From: Halanaerobiaceae bacterium
GTDB lineage: Bacteria; Bacillota; Halanaerobiia; Halanaerobiales; Halarsenatibacteraceae
Direction of reading: 5' to 3'
Assembly: GCA_003554685.1 (NCBI GenBank)
Contig: PWHA01000141.1
Coordinates: 1 to 31,570, forward strand
Length of the DNA stretch: 31,570 nt
Shown here piece by piece: positions 17,101 to 22,121 of this stretch (positions are counted from its first letter, which is position 1; each line of letters starts with the position of its first letter). The position numbers and the translations under genes were made by a program. The notes under the pieces are model-generated. The model was not told the origin of the DNA. It made no database searches and saw only the letters and a program-made list of their open reading frames with translations.

Positions 17101-17541
17101 CCCAATTCAAAATTAGATAAATTATCACTGCTTGCTAACTTGCATGATATAGGCAAGACTTCTATTCCAGAAGAAATAATGACCAAATCCGGGGATTTAA
17201 CAGATGAAGAGTGGGAAATAATCAGAAACCACCCTCAAAGAGGGTATAAAATAGCTTTAGCTTCGGAAGAATTTGCTGTGGTTGCTGAGGATATTTTGGC
17301 CCACCATGAACGCTGGGATGGTTATGGATATCCTCAGGGGTTGAAGGGCGAAGAAATACCATATTTAGCACGGATCATAACCATTGTGGATGCTTATGAT
17401 GTAATGATATCCGGCAGGCCCTATCAGCAGGCTGTCTCTAAAGAAGAGGCTTTAACTGAAATTAATAAATGTGCCGGAAGCCAGTTTGATCCTGAACTGG
17501 CTGAAAAGTTTGTGGAGATGATGAGAGAAGACGAAAACTAA
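14122..17541 (+). CDS. PAS/GAF sensor protein with GGDEF and HD-GYP domains
   Basis: This is a bifunctional cyclic-di-GMP enzyme with a long sensory front (1139 residues). Domains in order: three PAS domains (about 8-125, 132-255, 257-372), GAF (about 380-520), PAS (528-640), GAF (651-790), GGDEF cyclase (805-955) and HD-GYP phosphodiesterase (962-1135). The cyclase motif GGDEF (879-883) is intact and is preceded by a product-inhibition site RxxD (REED) five residues upstream. The HD-GYP domain is also intact: HDIGK (H1008, D1009) and HHERWDGYGYP (from H1061). The two GAF domains share long identical runs such as GDYGVFQAAAT, so they arose by internal duplication. No membrane span is seen, so it is cytoplasmic. 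GGGAGGAGGAG precedes the ATG. Base and codon use are more A-rich than in flanking genes, fitting acquired DNA. Confidence 0.93.
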   Translation: MAEDIKEIMEEQKLLLDSIDTQIWYLKDEETYGRVNQAFADFVGANKSDIEYKNISEAKNIRKPEICIKENEGVFKKKERIETEEWVENSKGEKRLLSITKTPKLNNKGEVEYVVCSAVDITERKQAEEELEKLLKEYDTIFNSIQASIFLIDVEEEDKIKFQRFNPLAEKLTGLSTEEIKGKTPVEVLGESLGKDIEENYRRCLKKKEKMEYVEKVNLPAGNKIFNTRLNPVIIDGRVEKIVGDSRDITRDRIEKLKTDALFENSNSAIAMLDSEGKIVDINDEFTEAFGYNLPEVKGKHLDDVMERSKAGYSNREKTEEIFRGRKIKGECARYDKEGEHREFLFHGVPIVIEGQVEGAYTLYDDITELRQKENIIKSLHETALELEKLTDIEEVCKSTVEAAENLLQFELCNIALVEDEKLTPKAKTSEEKHKKMTITEGIVGKTYREGEGIIVDDVQNNLETKPVKSSYESAISIPVGDYGVFQAAATEKEAFTEADIELAELLISHTTAALNRIFSQEKLQNRERRYSTIFEKAPIGIMIGDKEGNILRANKALTEITGFEQEELEGSNILDNLVQPEHRELAKENIEKLLQGEDLQFDIKTKAKDGKYLYVQLTETSINLPEGDTGVLSMHQDVTERKEKEEIIKKLHDIALNFKDLDEEKEVCIKTVKVAKELLDFELCIIRLAENKMLIPRAYTAKVNIKPEPRPITEDSISAKTYREGKSILVNNIENKPKTKPLTSTFKSGISIPIGDYGVFQAAATEEEAFTEADLELAELLISHTAATLERIYVQKEIKYKSFHDELTGMYNRRFFEEEKKRFNTKRQLPISIIMADVNGLKIINDSLGHAKGDELLIKTAKILQNALREEDIKARYGGDEFVILLPKTSNKIAHKISLRIKQGCEKTEKDELPLSLGVGIATKNDIEQNIDEVLTKADNNMLQNKLTSSRSAKSKIIESLLNALGAKSEETKEHTQRMIKLAQKLGEKVGLPNSKLDKLSLLANLHDIGKTSIPEEIMTKSGDLTDEEWEIIRNHPQRGYKIALASEEFAVVAEDILAHHERWDGYGYPQGLKGEEIPYLARIITIVDAYDVMISGRPYQQAVSKEEALTEINKCAGSQFDPELAEKFVEMMREDEN

Positions 17542-17718
17542 GAATGAAAACAGGGCGGATGTTTTATTTGTGAGAATCTGATGTGGTATTTATTTTGGAT
17601 AGGAAAGGAAGGGTACAAGAAGTAGGTGGAAGTTATATTTGTTTATATATTAATCAGGTCTTGGGAAAACAATTTTGGGAAAATAAGGGTGGCAAGTTTT
17701 TAAACTAAAAATCCCTAC
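17542..17718. other. Sensor gene 3' intergenic stretch
   Basis: AT-rich and non-coding, with no terminator hairpin that I can see. It corresponds in position to 13866-14050 of the duplicated unit, but the two have diverged beyond easy alignment. Confidence 0.4.
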
Positions 17719-17765
17719 AATATCAGGATTTGACGCATGGTAAGGCTAATGTTTTTGACAATACG
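17719..17765 (+). repeat. 47-bp repeat, downstream copy
   Basis: Partner of 14051-14097 (five mismatches). Similarity stops at ATACG on the right, so this is the edge of the duplicated unit. No intact gene follows this copy. Confidence 0.75.
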
Positions 17766-17814
17766 GTTTTAAAAAAGGGGTAATTAAAGGTTTTTTATCA
17801 CTAGTCCTTCTTAA

Positions 17815-17898
17815 TTACCGAAATCTGGATTTGGCATCCAGCACCCACTCCAGCGGGTAGCTCAGCGACCTATTAACACCCTGCTCAGTGGGGTTATC
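17815..17898 (-). pseudogene. Unidentified GC-richer coding relic
   Basis: On the minus strand a 27-codon frame reads DNPTEQGVNRSLSYPLEW then VLDAKSRFR and a stop. Its base composition is clearly richer in G and C than the AT-rich sequence on both sides, like a piece of a gene. The opposite strand is also open here, so the strand is uncertain. I cannot name the family. The sequence also contains a small hairpin CTGGAT/ATCCAG. Confidence 0.3.
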
Positions 17899-17959
17899 TA
17901 TTCGATGTTTCTGTAATTAAATCAGTTCTTATATCTAATGCTTCGATATTACCTTTTTT

Positions 17960-17975
17960 ATGTAAAGCTTTACAT
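17960..17975. repeat. Perfect 16-bp palindrome
   Basis: ATGTAAAGCTTTACAT is its own reverse complement. It could be a protein-binding site from the former element; nothing near it is an intact gene. Confidence 0.5.
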
Positions 17976-18092
17976 AAAACGGGTAAGGTAGAGCACAAGA
18001 CAAGAGATTTAGATGAAATCCTGAAGGAGATCGAGCCCCGGACAACAGAATTAACCGAGCTTTTTGGAATTATCAGCAACTCCACAATGTAA
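17976..18092 (+). pseudogene. Possible C-terminal coding relic
   Basis: A plus-strand frame, KTRDLDEILKEIEPRTTELT followed by ELFGIISNSTM and a stop (18090-18092), has protein-like charged helical composition. It is cut by a stop just upstream (TAA in TTTACATAA) and has no start or ribosome site. The family is not recognised. Confidence 0.3.
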
Positions 18093-18106
18093 CTTTCGTT
18101 AATTCC

Positions 18107-18259
18107 TTAACTAATCTGTATAGGCCCCTTACCATTGTTAAGAAACTGATTAATGGGGTTAAACTTTTCAAAGTTCTCCTTTAGATCTTCCCCGTACATA
18201 TTGACATATTCTTTAACCATCTCCATACTATTATGACCTAAAATCTTCTGCAGCCTGAA
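18107..18259 (-). pseudogene. Tyrosine recombinase C-terminal fragment
   Basis: Fifty codons on the minus strand begin FRLQKILGHNSMEMVKEYVN, then MYGEDLKENFEKFNPINQFL, and end at a stop (18107-18109). LGHNS carries the late catalytic His, and the Tyr of KEYVN is the expected nucleophile of phage-type integrases. Upstream (higher coordinates) homology ends abruptly at TTC, followed by in-frame stops. It is therefore a truncated relic with no start. It lies close to the right attachment repeat, as an integrase gene often does, and resembles the fragment at 13260-13455. Confidence 0.82.
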
Positions 18260-18287
18260 TTATGCTCATAACTCTAAAAAGAAACAT

Positions 18288-18324
18288 AATAGTGTAATAG
18301 TCAGAGTACTATTCCACTATTTTT
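18288..18324 (+). terminator. Hairpin with T-tract inside the element
   Basis: AATAGTGTAATAGT (18288-18301) pairs with ACTATTCCACTATT (18308-18321) with one mismatch and a 6-base loop, followed by a run of T. It would stop plus-strand transcription leaving the element toward the right tRNA copy. Confidence 0.6.
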
Positions 18325-18419
18325 TAATGTTTAATTGGTTGTATTTTTGAAACCCTGTTTGTCTTTTTTTCTTGCTGGAGTACAATAAAAATGTTAAAAT
18401 ATAGACAGATGGGATAGAT

Positions 18420-18456
18420 AATCTGGGTTGCAAAAACGCAAATAATCTGGGTTGCA
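18420..18456. repeat. Paired AATCTGGGTTGCA direct repeats (arm-like sites)
   Basis: Two exact copies of AATCTGGGTTGCA lie at 18420-18432 and 18444-18456, 24 bases apart. They are the inverse of the motif at 13198-13210. They sit about 90 bases inside the right attachment repeat. The geometry suits recombinase arm-binding sites; transposon ends are the alternative. Confidence 0.6.
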
Positions 18457-18511
18457 GCAAAATTGGGAATATTTTACACAGGCTCTAATACTTGATATGA
18501 CAGCTATATTA

Positions 18512-18611
18512 GCAGGCATAGCTCAATTGAAAAATGGGCGAAGCCCTAATTGGCTAGAGCACCAGACTCCAAATCTGGGTGTTGGGGGTTCAAGTCCTCC
18601 TGCCCGTGCTA
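18512..18611 (+). pseudogene. tRNA-Trp pseudogene with insertion in the D-loop
   Basis: The sequence repeats tRNA-Trp but is broken. Its D-loop holds about 23 extra bases that include a small hairpin GGGC-GAA-GCCC and a second ATTG. The acceptor 5' strand is GCAGGCA, leaving a mismatch with TGCCCGT. The encoded CCA end has become CTA. The anticodon and T arms are identical to the real tRNA. It is not expected to be functional. Confidence 0.85.
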
Positions 18612-18622
18612 TTTTTATTTTT
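18548..18622 (+). repeat. Right attachment-type repeat (attR)
   Basis: A 75-bp copy of 13022-13096 with one difference. It starts exactly after the D-loop insertion of the tRNA pseudogene, so the 5' half of that pseudogene is probably not part of the recombined core. Confidence 0.85.
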
Positions 18623-18637
18623 TTGATGTTTTATAGA

Positions 18638-18655
18638 GGTTATTAAAGCTGATAA
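18638..18655 (+). repeat. 18-bp sequence shared with the end of galE
   Basis: GGTTATTAAAGCTGATAA occurs here and at 5100-5117, spanning the galE stop codon. There is no further flanking similarity. It may be chance or a small dispersed repeat. Confidence 0.4.
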
Positions 18656-18788
18656 TTCTTGTATAAGGACTCCTGAGATAATACAAAAGAAGGTATTTTT
18701 TAATTATTTCAGAATATAATTGATGAGAGGCCTGTTAACGGAGATTTGTTTTTGTTTTTATTATTCTTACCTGGTGGTGAAAATAGTT

Positions 18789-19112
18789 ATGAAATTTAAA
18801 AGCGGATTTATTGCTCTGGTTCCTGATAGCAATCCCGAAGAACACAGATGCAGTCTGGAAACCTCCTGTTATGAGTTTAGGGCAAGACTGGTTAGAAATC
18901 AGCAAGAAGCTGTGGCGGCAGGGAAAGAACTGGCTGAAGATGCAGGTATTCACTCCCTTATTTTATGTCCCGGATTCACCCATCAGCAGGTTGCCGAAAT
19001 TTCCAGGTCAGCTGGTGATGATGTCGGAGTTGTGGTTGCCAGAGGAGATGCTCCCGGCAGTAAAATAGCCCGGGAGGCAATCAAAGAGGCTGGCTGGGGT
19101 GATGTTTCGTGA
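18789..19112 (+). CDS. DUF6506-like small protein
   Basis: From ATG 18789 the protein has 107 residues beginning MKFKSGFIALVPDSNPEEHR, which resembles the DUF6506 family (short proteins with a VxP.xDPxxHR start and a later LCPGFTHQQVAEI stretch). Function is unknown. An earlier in-frame ATG (18720) would add 23 hydrophobic, poorly conserved-looking residues without a ribosome site; GGTGGTGAAA lies before the chosen start. Its stop overlaps the next gene's GTG by four bases (GTGA), indicating coupled translation with the cobalamin adenosyltransferase. Confidence 0.7.
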   Translation: MKFKSGFIALVPDSNPEEHRCSLETSCYEFRARLVRNQQEAVAAGKELAEDAGIHSLILCPGFTHQQVAEISRSAGDDVGVVVARGDAPGSKIAREAIKEAGWGDVS

Positions 19113-19651
19113 AAGTATATACCAGGACCGGTGATCAGGGAAAGACCAGTCTGTATGATGGTACCCGGGTTCCAAAGAATTCTGCCAGGGTTGAGAGCTA
19201 TGGCACTGTAGATGAACTTAATTCTCAGCTGGGATTTGCCAGAAATATTTTGGATGACGACAGGGCTGCCAGAATTATTTTTCGGGTGCAGCGGGAGCTA
19301 TTTGATGTTGCCGGAGAACTGGCCACCAGTGATCCGGAGGAGTTTCCCGAAAAGATAGGAGAAGCAGAGGTGGAGCAGCTGGAAAGCGACATAGACAGTT
19401 TTCTGGACTCCATGAACAAAAAGGAAAAATCCAGATTTATTGTTCCCGGCAGCAGTCAGGCCAGTGCTGCCCTCCATGTGGCCAGAACCATCTGCCGCCG
19501 GGCTGAAAGAAGGACAATAACTTTGACCGGAGAAGCAGAGATCAGAGAGGTTATCCTGAAATATTTAAACAGGCTCTCTGATTTAATCTACACTTTAGCC
19601 CGCTATACTGAGGTAAAACTGGATTATGTTGAATTTGACAGAGAAGAATAG
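19109..19651 (+). CDS. ATP:cob(I)alamin adenosyltransferase, PduO type
   Basis: This enzyme transfers the adenosyl group of ATP to cob(I)alamin, making coenzyme B12. The protein has 180 residues. The N-terminal ATP-binding motif RTGDQGKTSLYDGTRVPK and the downstream SYGTVDELNSQLGFAR are diagnostic, and the C-terminal VARTICRRAERR motif is present. The start is GTG 19109, overlapping the previous stop. No cobalamin riboswitch is seen upstream, and no B12-dependent enzyme lies in the window. Confidence 0.94.
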   Translation: MKVYTRTGDQGKTSLYDGTRVPKNSARVESYGTVDELNSQLGFARNILDDDRAARIIFRVQRELFDVAGELATSDPEEFPEKIGEAEVEQLESDIDSFLDSMNKKEKSRFIVPGSSQASAALHVARTICRRAERRTITLTGEAEIREVILKYLNRLSDLIYTLARYTEVKLDYVEFDREE

Positions 19652-19869
19652 CAAAATAATAACTCTTTTTATACCGGCATAAATAAGCAGAACTAAATTC
19701 CTGCCAGATATAGTTGCTGAAAAAAAGGTGTTTTTGCCCTATGTGTCTAATTATACAAGTAAGCAGTAATGTTTTTTCAGTAAAGCAGAAATAAAGAGAG
19801 AATAAAAATAAAAATGGATCTGTGGTAAAAAGTCTGGTAAATTAACTCATACCTAACAGGAGTGATAAA

Positions 19870-20454
19870 ATGGAAGATTTAGATGCAGTTACTGCAATTG
19901 AAGGCCGTCGCAGTATTCGCAAATTTAAACCGGAACCGGTTGCCCGTCAGCTGCTGGAAGAGCTCTTAACCTTGGCTGGCTGTGCTCCTTCCTGTGATAA
20001 TAACCAGCCTTGGAAGTTTGTTGTTCTGGAAGGGCAGGTTAAAGATGAAGTAATAGAGGCAATACATAATAAAGCTACCAGCTTAAAGAAGGATGAGGTA
20101 GCCATCGGTTCCTGTCTGGAAAATGTGCGCAGTATGAGGCAGTCACCTGCCATTGTCATGGTTTATCTAATTAACCCAAAAGAAGATGAGAAAGCTGGTC
20201 TCCCTTCCTATCGGGGTGATCTGACTAATGTTCTTTCCATTGGGGCGGCGATTGAGAATTTTCTAGTGGCAGCTACAGCTAAAGGGCTAGGTACCCTCTG
20301 GATCAGGGATGTTATGCTGGCTGAAGAGGAAATTAATGAGATTATCAAGGAAGAAGGCAGGTTAATGTCTGCTCTGGCAGTAGGTCATGCTGTGGAACAA
20401 CCTGATTCTGTGGAACGGAAACCTCTCAAGGATTTTGTTACCTGGCGGGAATGA
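19870..20454 (+). CDS. Nitroreductase-family flavoprotein
   Basis: This is an FMN-dependent oxidoreductase of the nitroreductase family (194 residues). The N-terminal phosphate-binding stretch RRSIRKFKPEPV and the following CAPSCDNNQPWKFVVLE are typical; the Cys replaces the Ser or Ala often found there. GAAIENFLVAATAKGLGTLWIRD is the conserved central helix and strand. The substrate is not predictable. CAGGAGTG lies about 6 bases before the ATG. It appears to be a single-gene unit. Confidence 0.9.
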   Translation: MEDLDAVTAIEGRRSIRKFKPEPVARQLLEELLTLAGCAPSCDNNQPWKFVVLEGQVKDEVIEAIHNKATSLKKDEVAIGSCLENVRSMRQSPAIVMVYLINPKEDEKAGLPSYRGDLTNVLSIGAAIENFLVAATAKGLGTLWIRDVMLAEEEINEIIKEEGRLMSALAVGHAVEQPDSVERKPLKDFVTWRE

Positions 20455-20644
20455 TATAGGGTTCAACCAGGTATCAATGAAAGGGCTCAACGAAAAAATT
20501 TTATAAAATTATAAGCTGATTATGAGATCTGCTCCCAGCAATAAAAGCAGGTCCAGTGAATTGAAATATGAGATAATAGATTAAAGCCCGCCCTTCGCGG
20601 CGGGTTTTAACTGTTGGACCTCTCAGAAATCAGGCCGATTTAAC
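20455..20644. other. Intergenic stretch with terminator
   Basis: No gene is seen. It contains the nitroreductase terminator near its right half; a 20-codon frame from 20522 has no ribosome site. Confidence 0.5.
20583..20608 (+). terminator. Rho-independent terminator after the nitroreductase gene
   Basis: AAAGCCCGCC pairs with GGCGGGTTTT (one G-T pair) around the loop CTTCGC, giving a GC-rich stem and a short T-tract. Confidence 0.85.
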
Positions 20645-20673
20645 TTGACAAAAGTGTTTGGGTATATTATTAT
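20645..20673 (+). promoter_or_regulatory. Strong sigma-A promoter before the ATPase relic
   Basis: TTGACA (20645-20650), a 17-base spacer and TATTAT (20668-20673). It faces the broken metal-ATPase gene, so it is probably the promoter of the original gene. Confidence 0.75.
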
Positions 20674-20715
20674 TTTATCAGAATACCCAGCAGGGGTACT
20701 GTATTTAAGTTATGA

Positions 20716-21060
20716 ATTGATGAAACCAGCATTAACTTTGCCAGCGAAATAGGCAGGATTTAATATGATCCTGAAGTCATTCGTTCAACCGAAATCAAGG
20801 AATTGATCGAGCAGACCGGTTATCAGGTTGAGCAGCTTACCGAGGATGAAGAGGACCGCCAGGACTGGGAACAGGAAAAGGTCTCCCGGGCCATCTTCCG
20901 TGAGATCAAACAGAATTACTTCTGGGCCTGGTTTTACAATGGCATAGCCATACCGACAGCCTTCTTCGGTTTGATTCATCCCATCATTGGGGCAATCGCC
21001 ATGTTTACCAGTTCAATCAATGTGGTTTTAAACTCCACCCTCTCAGAAAAGCCAATATAG
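20716..21060 (+). pseudogene. Copper-type P-ATPase relic with internal deletion
   Basis: The first part, INFASEIGRI, a TAA stop (20761), then YDPEVIRSTEIKELIEQTGY, matches the second half of a heavy-metal-associated (HMA) domain. The last part, VSRAIFREIKQNYFWAWFYN then IAMFTSSINVVLNS, matches the final two membrane helices of copper-translocating P1B ATPases. The whole catalytic middle (TM1-6, CPx, DKTGT) is absent, and the join lies near DWEQEKV. The HMA domain lacks its CxxC half. No start with a ribosome site exists before the stop codon. TTG 20803 could begin an 85-residue remnant, but without evidence of translation. Confidence 0.85.
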
Positions 21061-21595
21061 ATCCGGCTTATCAGGAATAAAAGCTTTAAGCTGCTCTGTA
21101 CCAGGATTTTTGGAATGAAAGTTTGATGAAAGAAATATGGTTAATTAAAAGTAATTACCTGTAAAAACTGATTGAAAGCTGTCAGCTTATTACAGTCAGA
21201 TCCCCTCCTTATTTTTAAAACGGGAGGGGATTTTTATTAAGTCTAAAGTTATTTTTTCACCTTTTCAGGAGGAAATAGCCAGCAGTTATCGAATAAATAT
21301 AAAGAACAGAGTATATAGATATAGGATAAGTATCTGATATACTGGAGTTGTATTTGAGTTGGTTTCTTAATTTGATTTTTGTGCTCTCTGTTCCCATGTG
21401 TTTATTTATATTATCAAACTTAAATTGCATGCTTTCTATTATAAATTGCATACTTTACTCAAAATTATACCGGTTTATACCGGGCAGATAATTTGAGCTG
21501 TTAATTAAACCAGCCTAAAAAACTTCCTTTATTTGGCGCTCATTTGTTCCCAATAAAATAAAAATATTAAACAGATAAATCTGGAGGATGATGAT
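21061..21595. other. Long intergenic region before the CcmE-like gene
   Basis: About 535 AT-rich bases. The left part holds a terminator (21200-21235). TAAATTGCATGCTTT and TAAATTGCATACTTT recur at 21421 and 21442, two helical turns apart, a possible protein-binding pair. No gene or convincing promoter is seen; a 64-residue minus-strand frame (21257-21451) looks random. Confidence 0.45.
21200..21235 (+). terminator. Rho-independent terminator
   Basis: ATCCCCTCC (21200-21208) pairs with GGAGGGGAT (21223-21231), and five T follow. It would end the transcript of the ATPase relic. Confidence 0.85.
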
Positions 21596-21988
21596 ATGGC
21601 TCCTAGAAATTTAATAATTTTTACCCTGGTGATTGTAATCCTGATTGCCGGGGGCTTATTAATCAACAGCTTTGGAGAATCTTCTCCCTATTATTATACG
21701 GTTGGTGAGGTTCTTGCCGGAGATTTTAAGGTGGAAAGGAATTTCAGGGTGGCAGGTCTGCTCAATTTTAACAGTGTGGAAAGAGAAGGAGATAAGTTGC
21801 ATTTTCAGGTAATGGACACTGCCAGAGAGAATTCTCTGCCGGTTATTTATCAGGGGGATATACCGGAAGAATTTGGTGAGCAGCCCGAACTGATTGTTGA
21901 AGGGAGCTATCAGCAGGATCATTTTCAGGCAGAAAAAATTTTACTGCAGTGCCCTTCCCGGTATCAGGAAAAACTAAAGGAAGAATAA
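21596..21988 (+). CDS. CcmE-like heme chaperone with CxxxY motif
   Basis: This 130-residue protein has one N-terminal membrane anchor (LIIFTLVIVILIAGGLLI) and an OB-like beta domain. The pattern FRVAGLLNFNSVEREGDKLHF, then VIYQGDIPEEFGE, then ILLQCPSRYQEKL follows CcmE, the carrier that receives heme in cytochrome c maturation. In classical CcmE the heme-binding residue is the His of HDENY; here the equivalent is CPSRY (C119, Y123), the CxxxY form known from some sulfate reducers and archaea. No other ccm gene lies in the window. CTGGAGGATG precedes the ATG. Alternative: a stand-alone OB-fold membrane protein with a different role. Confidence 0.75.
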   Translation: MAPRNLIIFTLVIVILIAGGLLINSFGESSPYYYTVGEVLAGDFKVERNFRVAGLLNFNSVEREGDKLHFQVMDTARENSLPVIYQGDIPEEFGEQPELIVEGSYQQDHFQAEKILLQCPSRYQEKLKEE

Positions 21989-22001
21989 AGTGGAAGAATA
22001 T

Positions 22002-22028
22002 AAAAAGACCCCTGACGGGGGCCTTTTA
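22002..22028. terminator. Bidirectional terminator between convergent genes
   Basis: AAAAGACCCC, loop TGAC and GGGGGCCTTTT form a GC stem flanked by A and T runs on both sides, so it can stop the CcmE-like gene from the left and rpoD from the right. Confidence 0.8.
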
Positions 22029-22121
22029 TATTATATTTAAAACTTTTATTTTCAGTTTTTATTCAGGGGATAAATATTGGGTTATTGCCTTTGTTAATTC
22101 TCTGTTCAGAATAAGCTTTCT

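Larger units (their letters stand above)
13022..18622. mobile_element. Decayed integrative element in tRNA-Trp
   Basis: The interval is framed by a 75-bp direct repeat of the tRNA-Trp 3' part. Inside it lie inverted copies of TGCAACCCAGATT near each end, fragments of two tyrosine recombinases (13260-13455 on +, 18107-18259 on -), a remnant of a duplicated sensor gene, and one intact gene, the 1139-residue cyclic-di-GMP protein. Much of the remainder is non-coding, AT-rich and degenerate. Tyrosine recombinases commonly integrate into tRNA 3' ends and leave such repeats. No intact integrase remains in the interval, so the element cannot move by itself. The order of events (one or several insertions) is uncertain. 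Confidence 0.75.

Noticed and set aside
16533..17186. 217-residue minus-strand frame inside the sensor gene
   Set aside because: Antisense to the GGDEF/HD-GYP coding region, low-complexity Ser and Leu composition, no ribosome site; it is open because of the A-rich sense codons.
18452..18646. 64-residue plus-strand frame containing PNWLEHQTPNLGVGGSSPPA
   Set aside because: This peptide is the translation of the tRNA-Trp copy itself, a familiar false gene; no ribosome site.
18620..18790. Cobalamin riboswitch before the adenosyltransferase pair
   Set aside because: No B12-box-like conserved core or extended paired structure can be recognised in the short leader.
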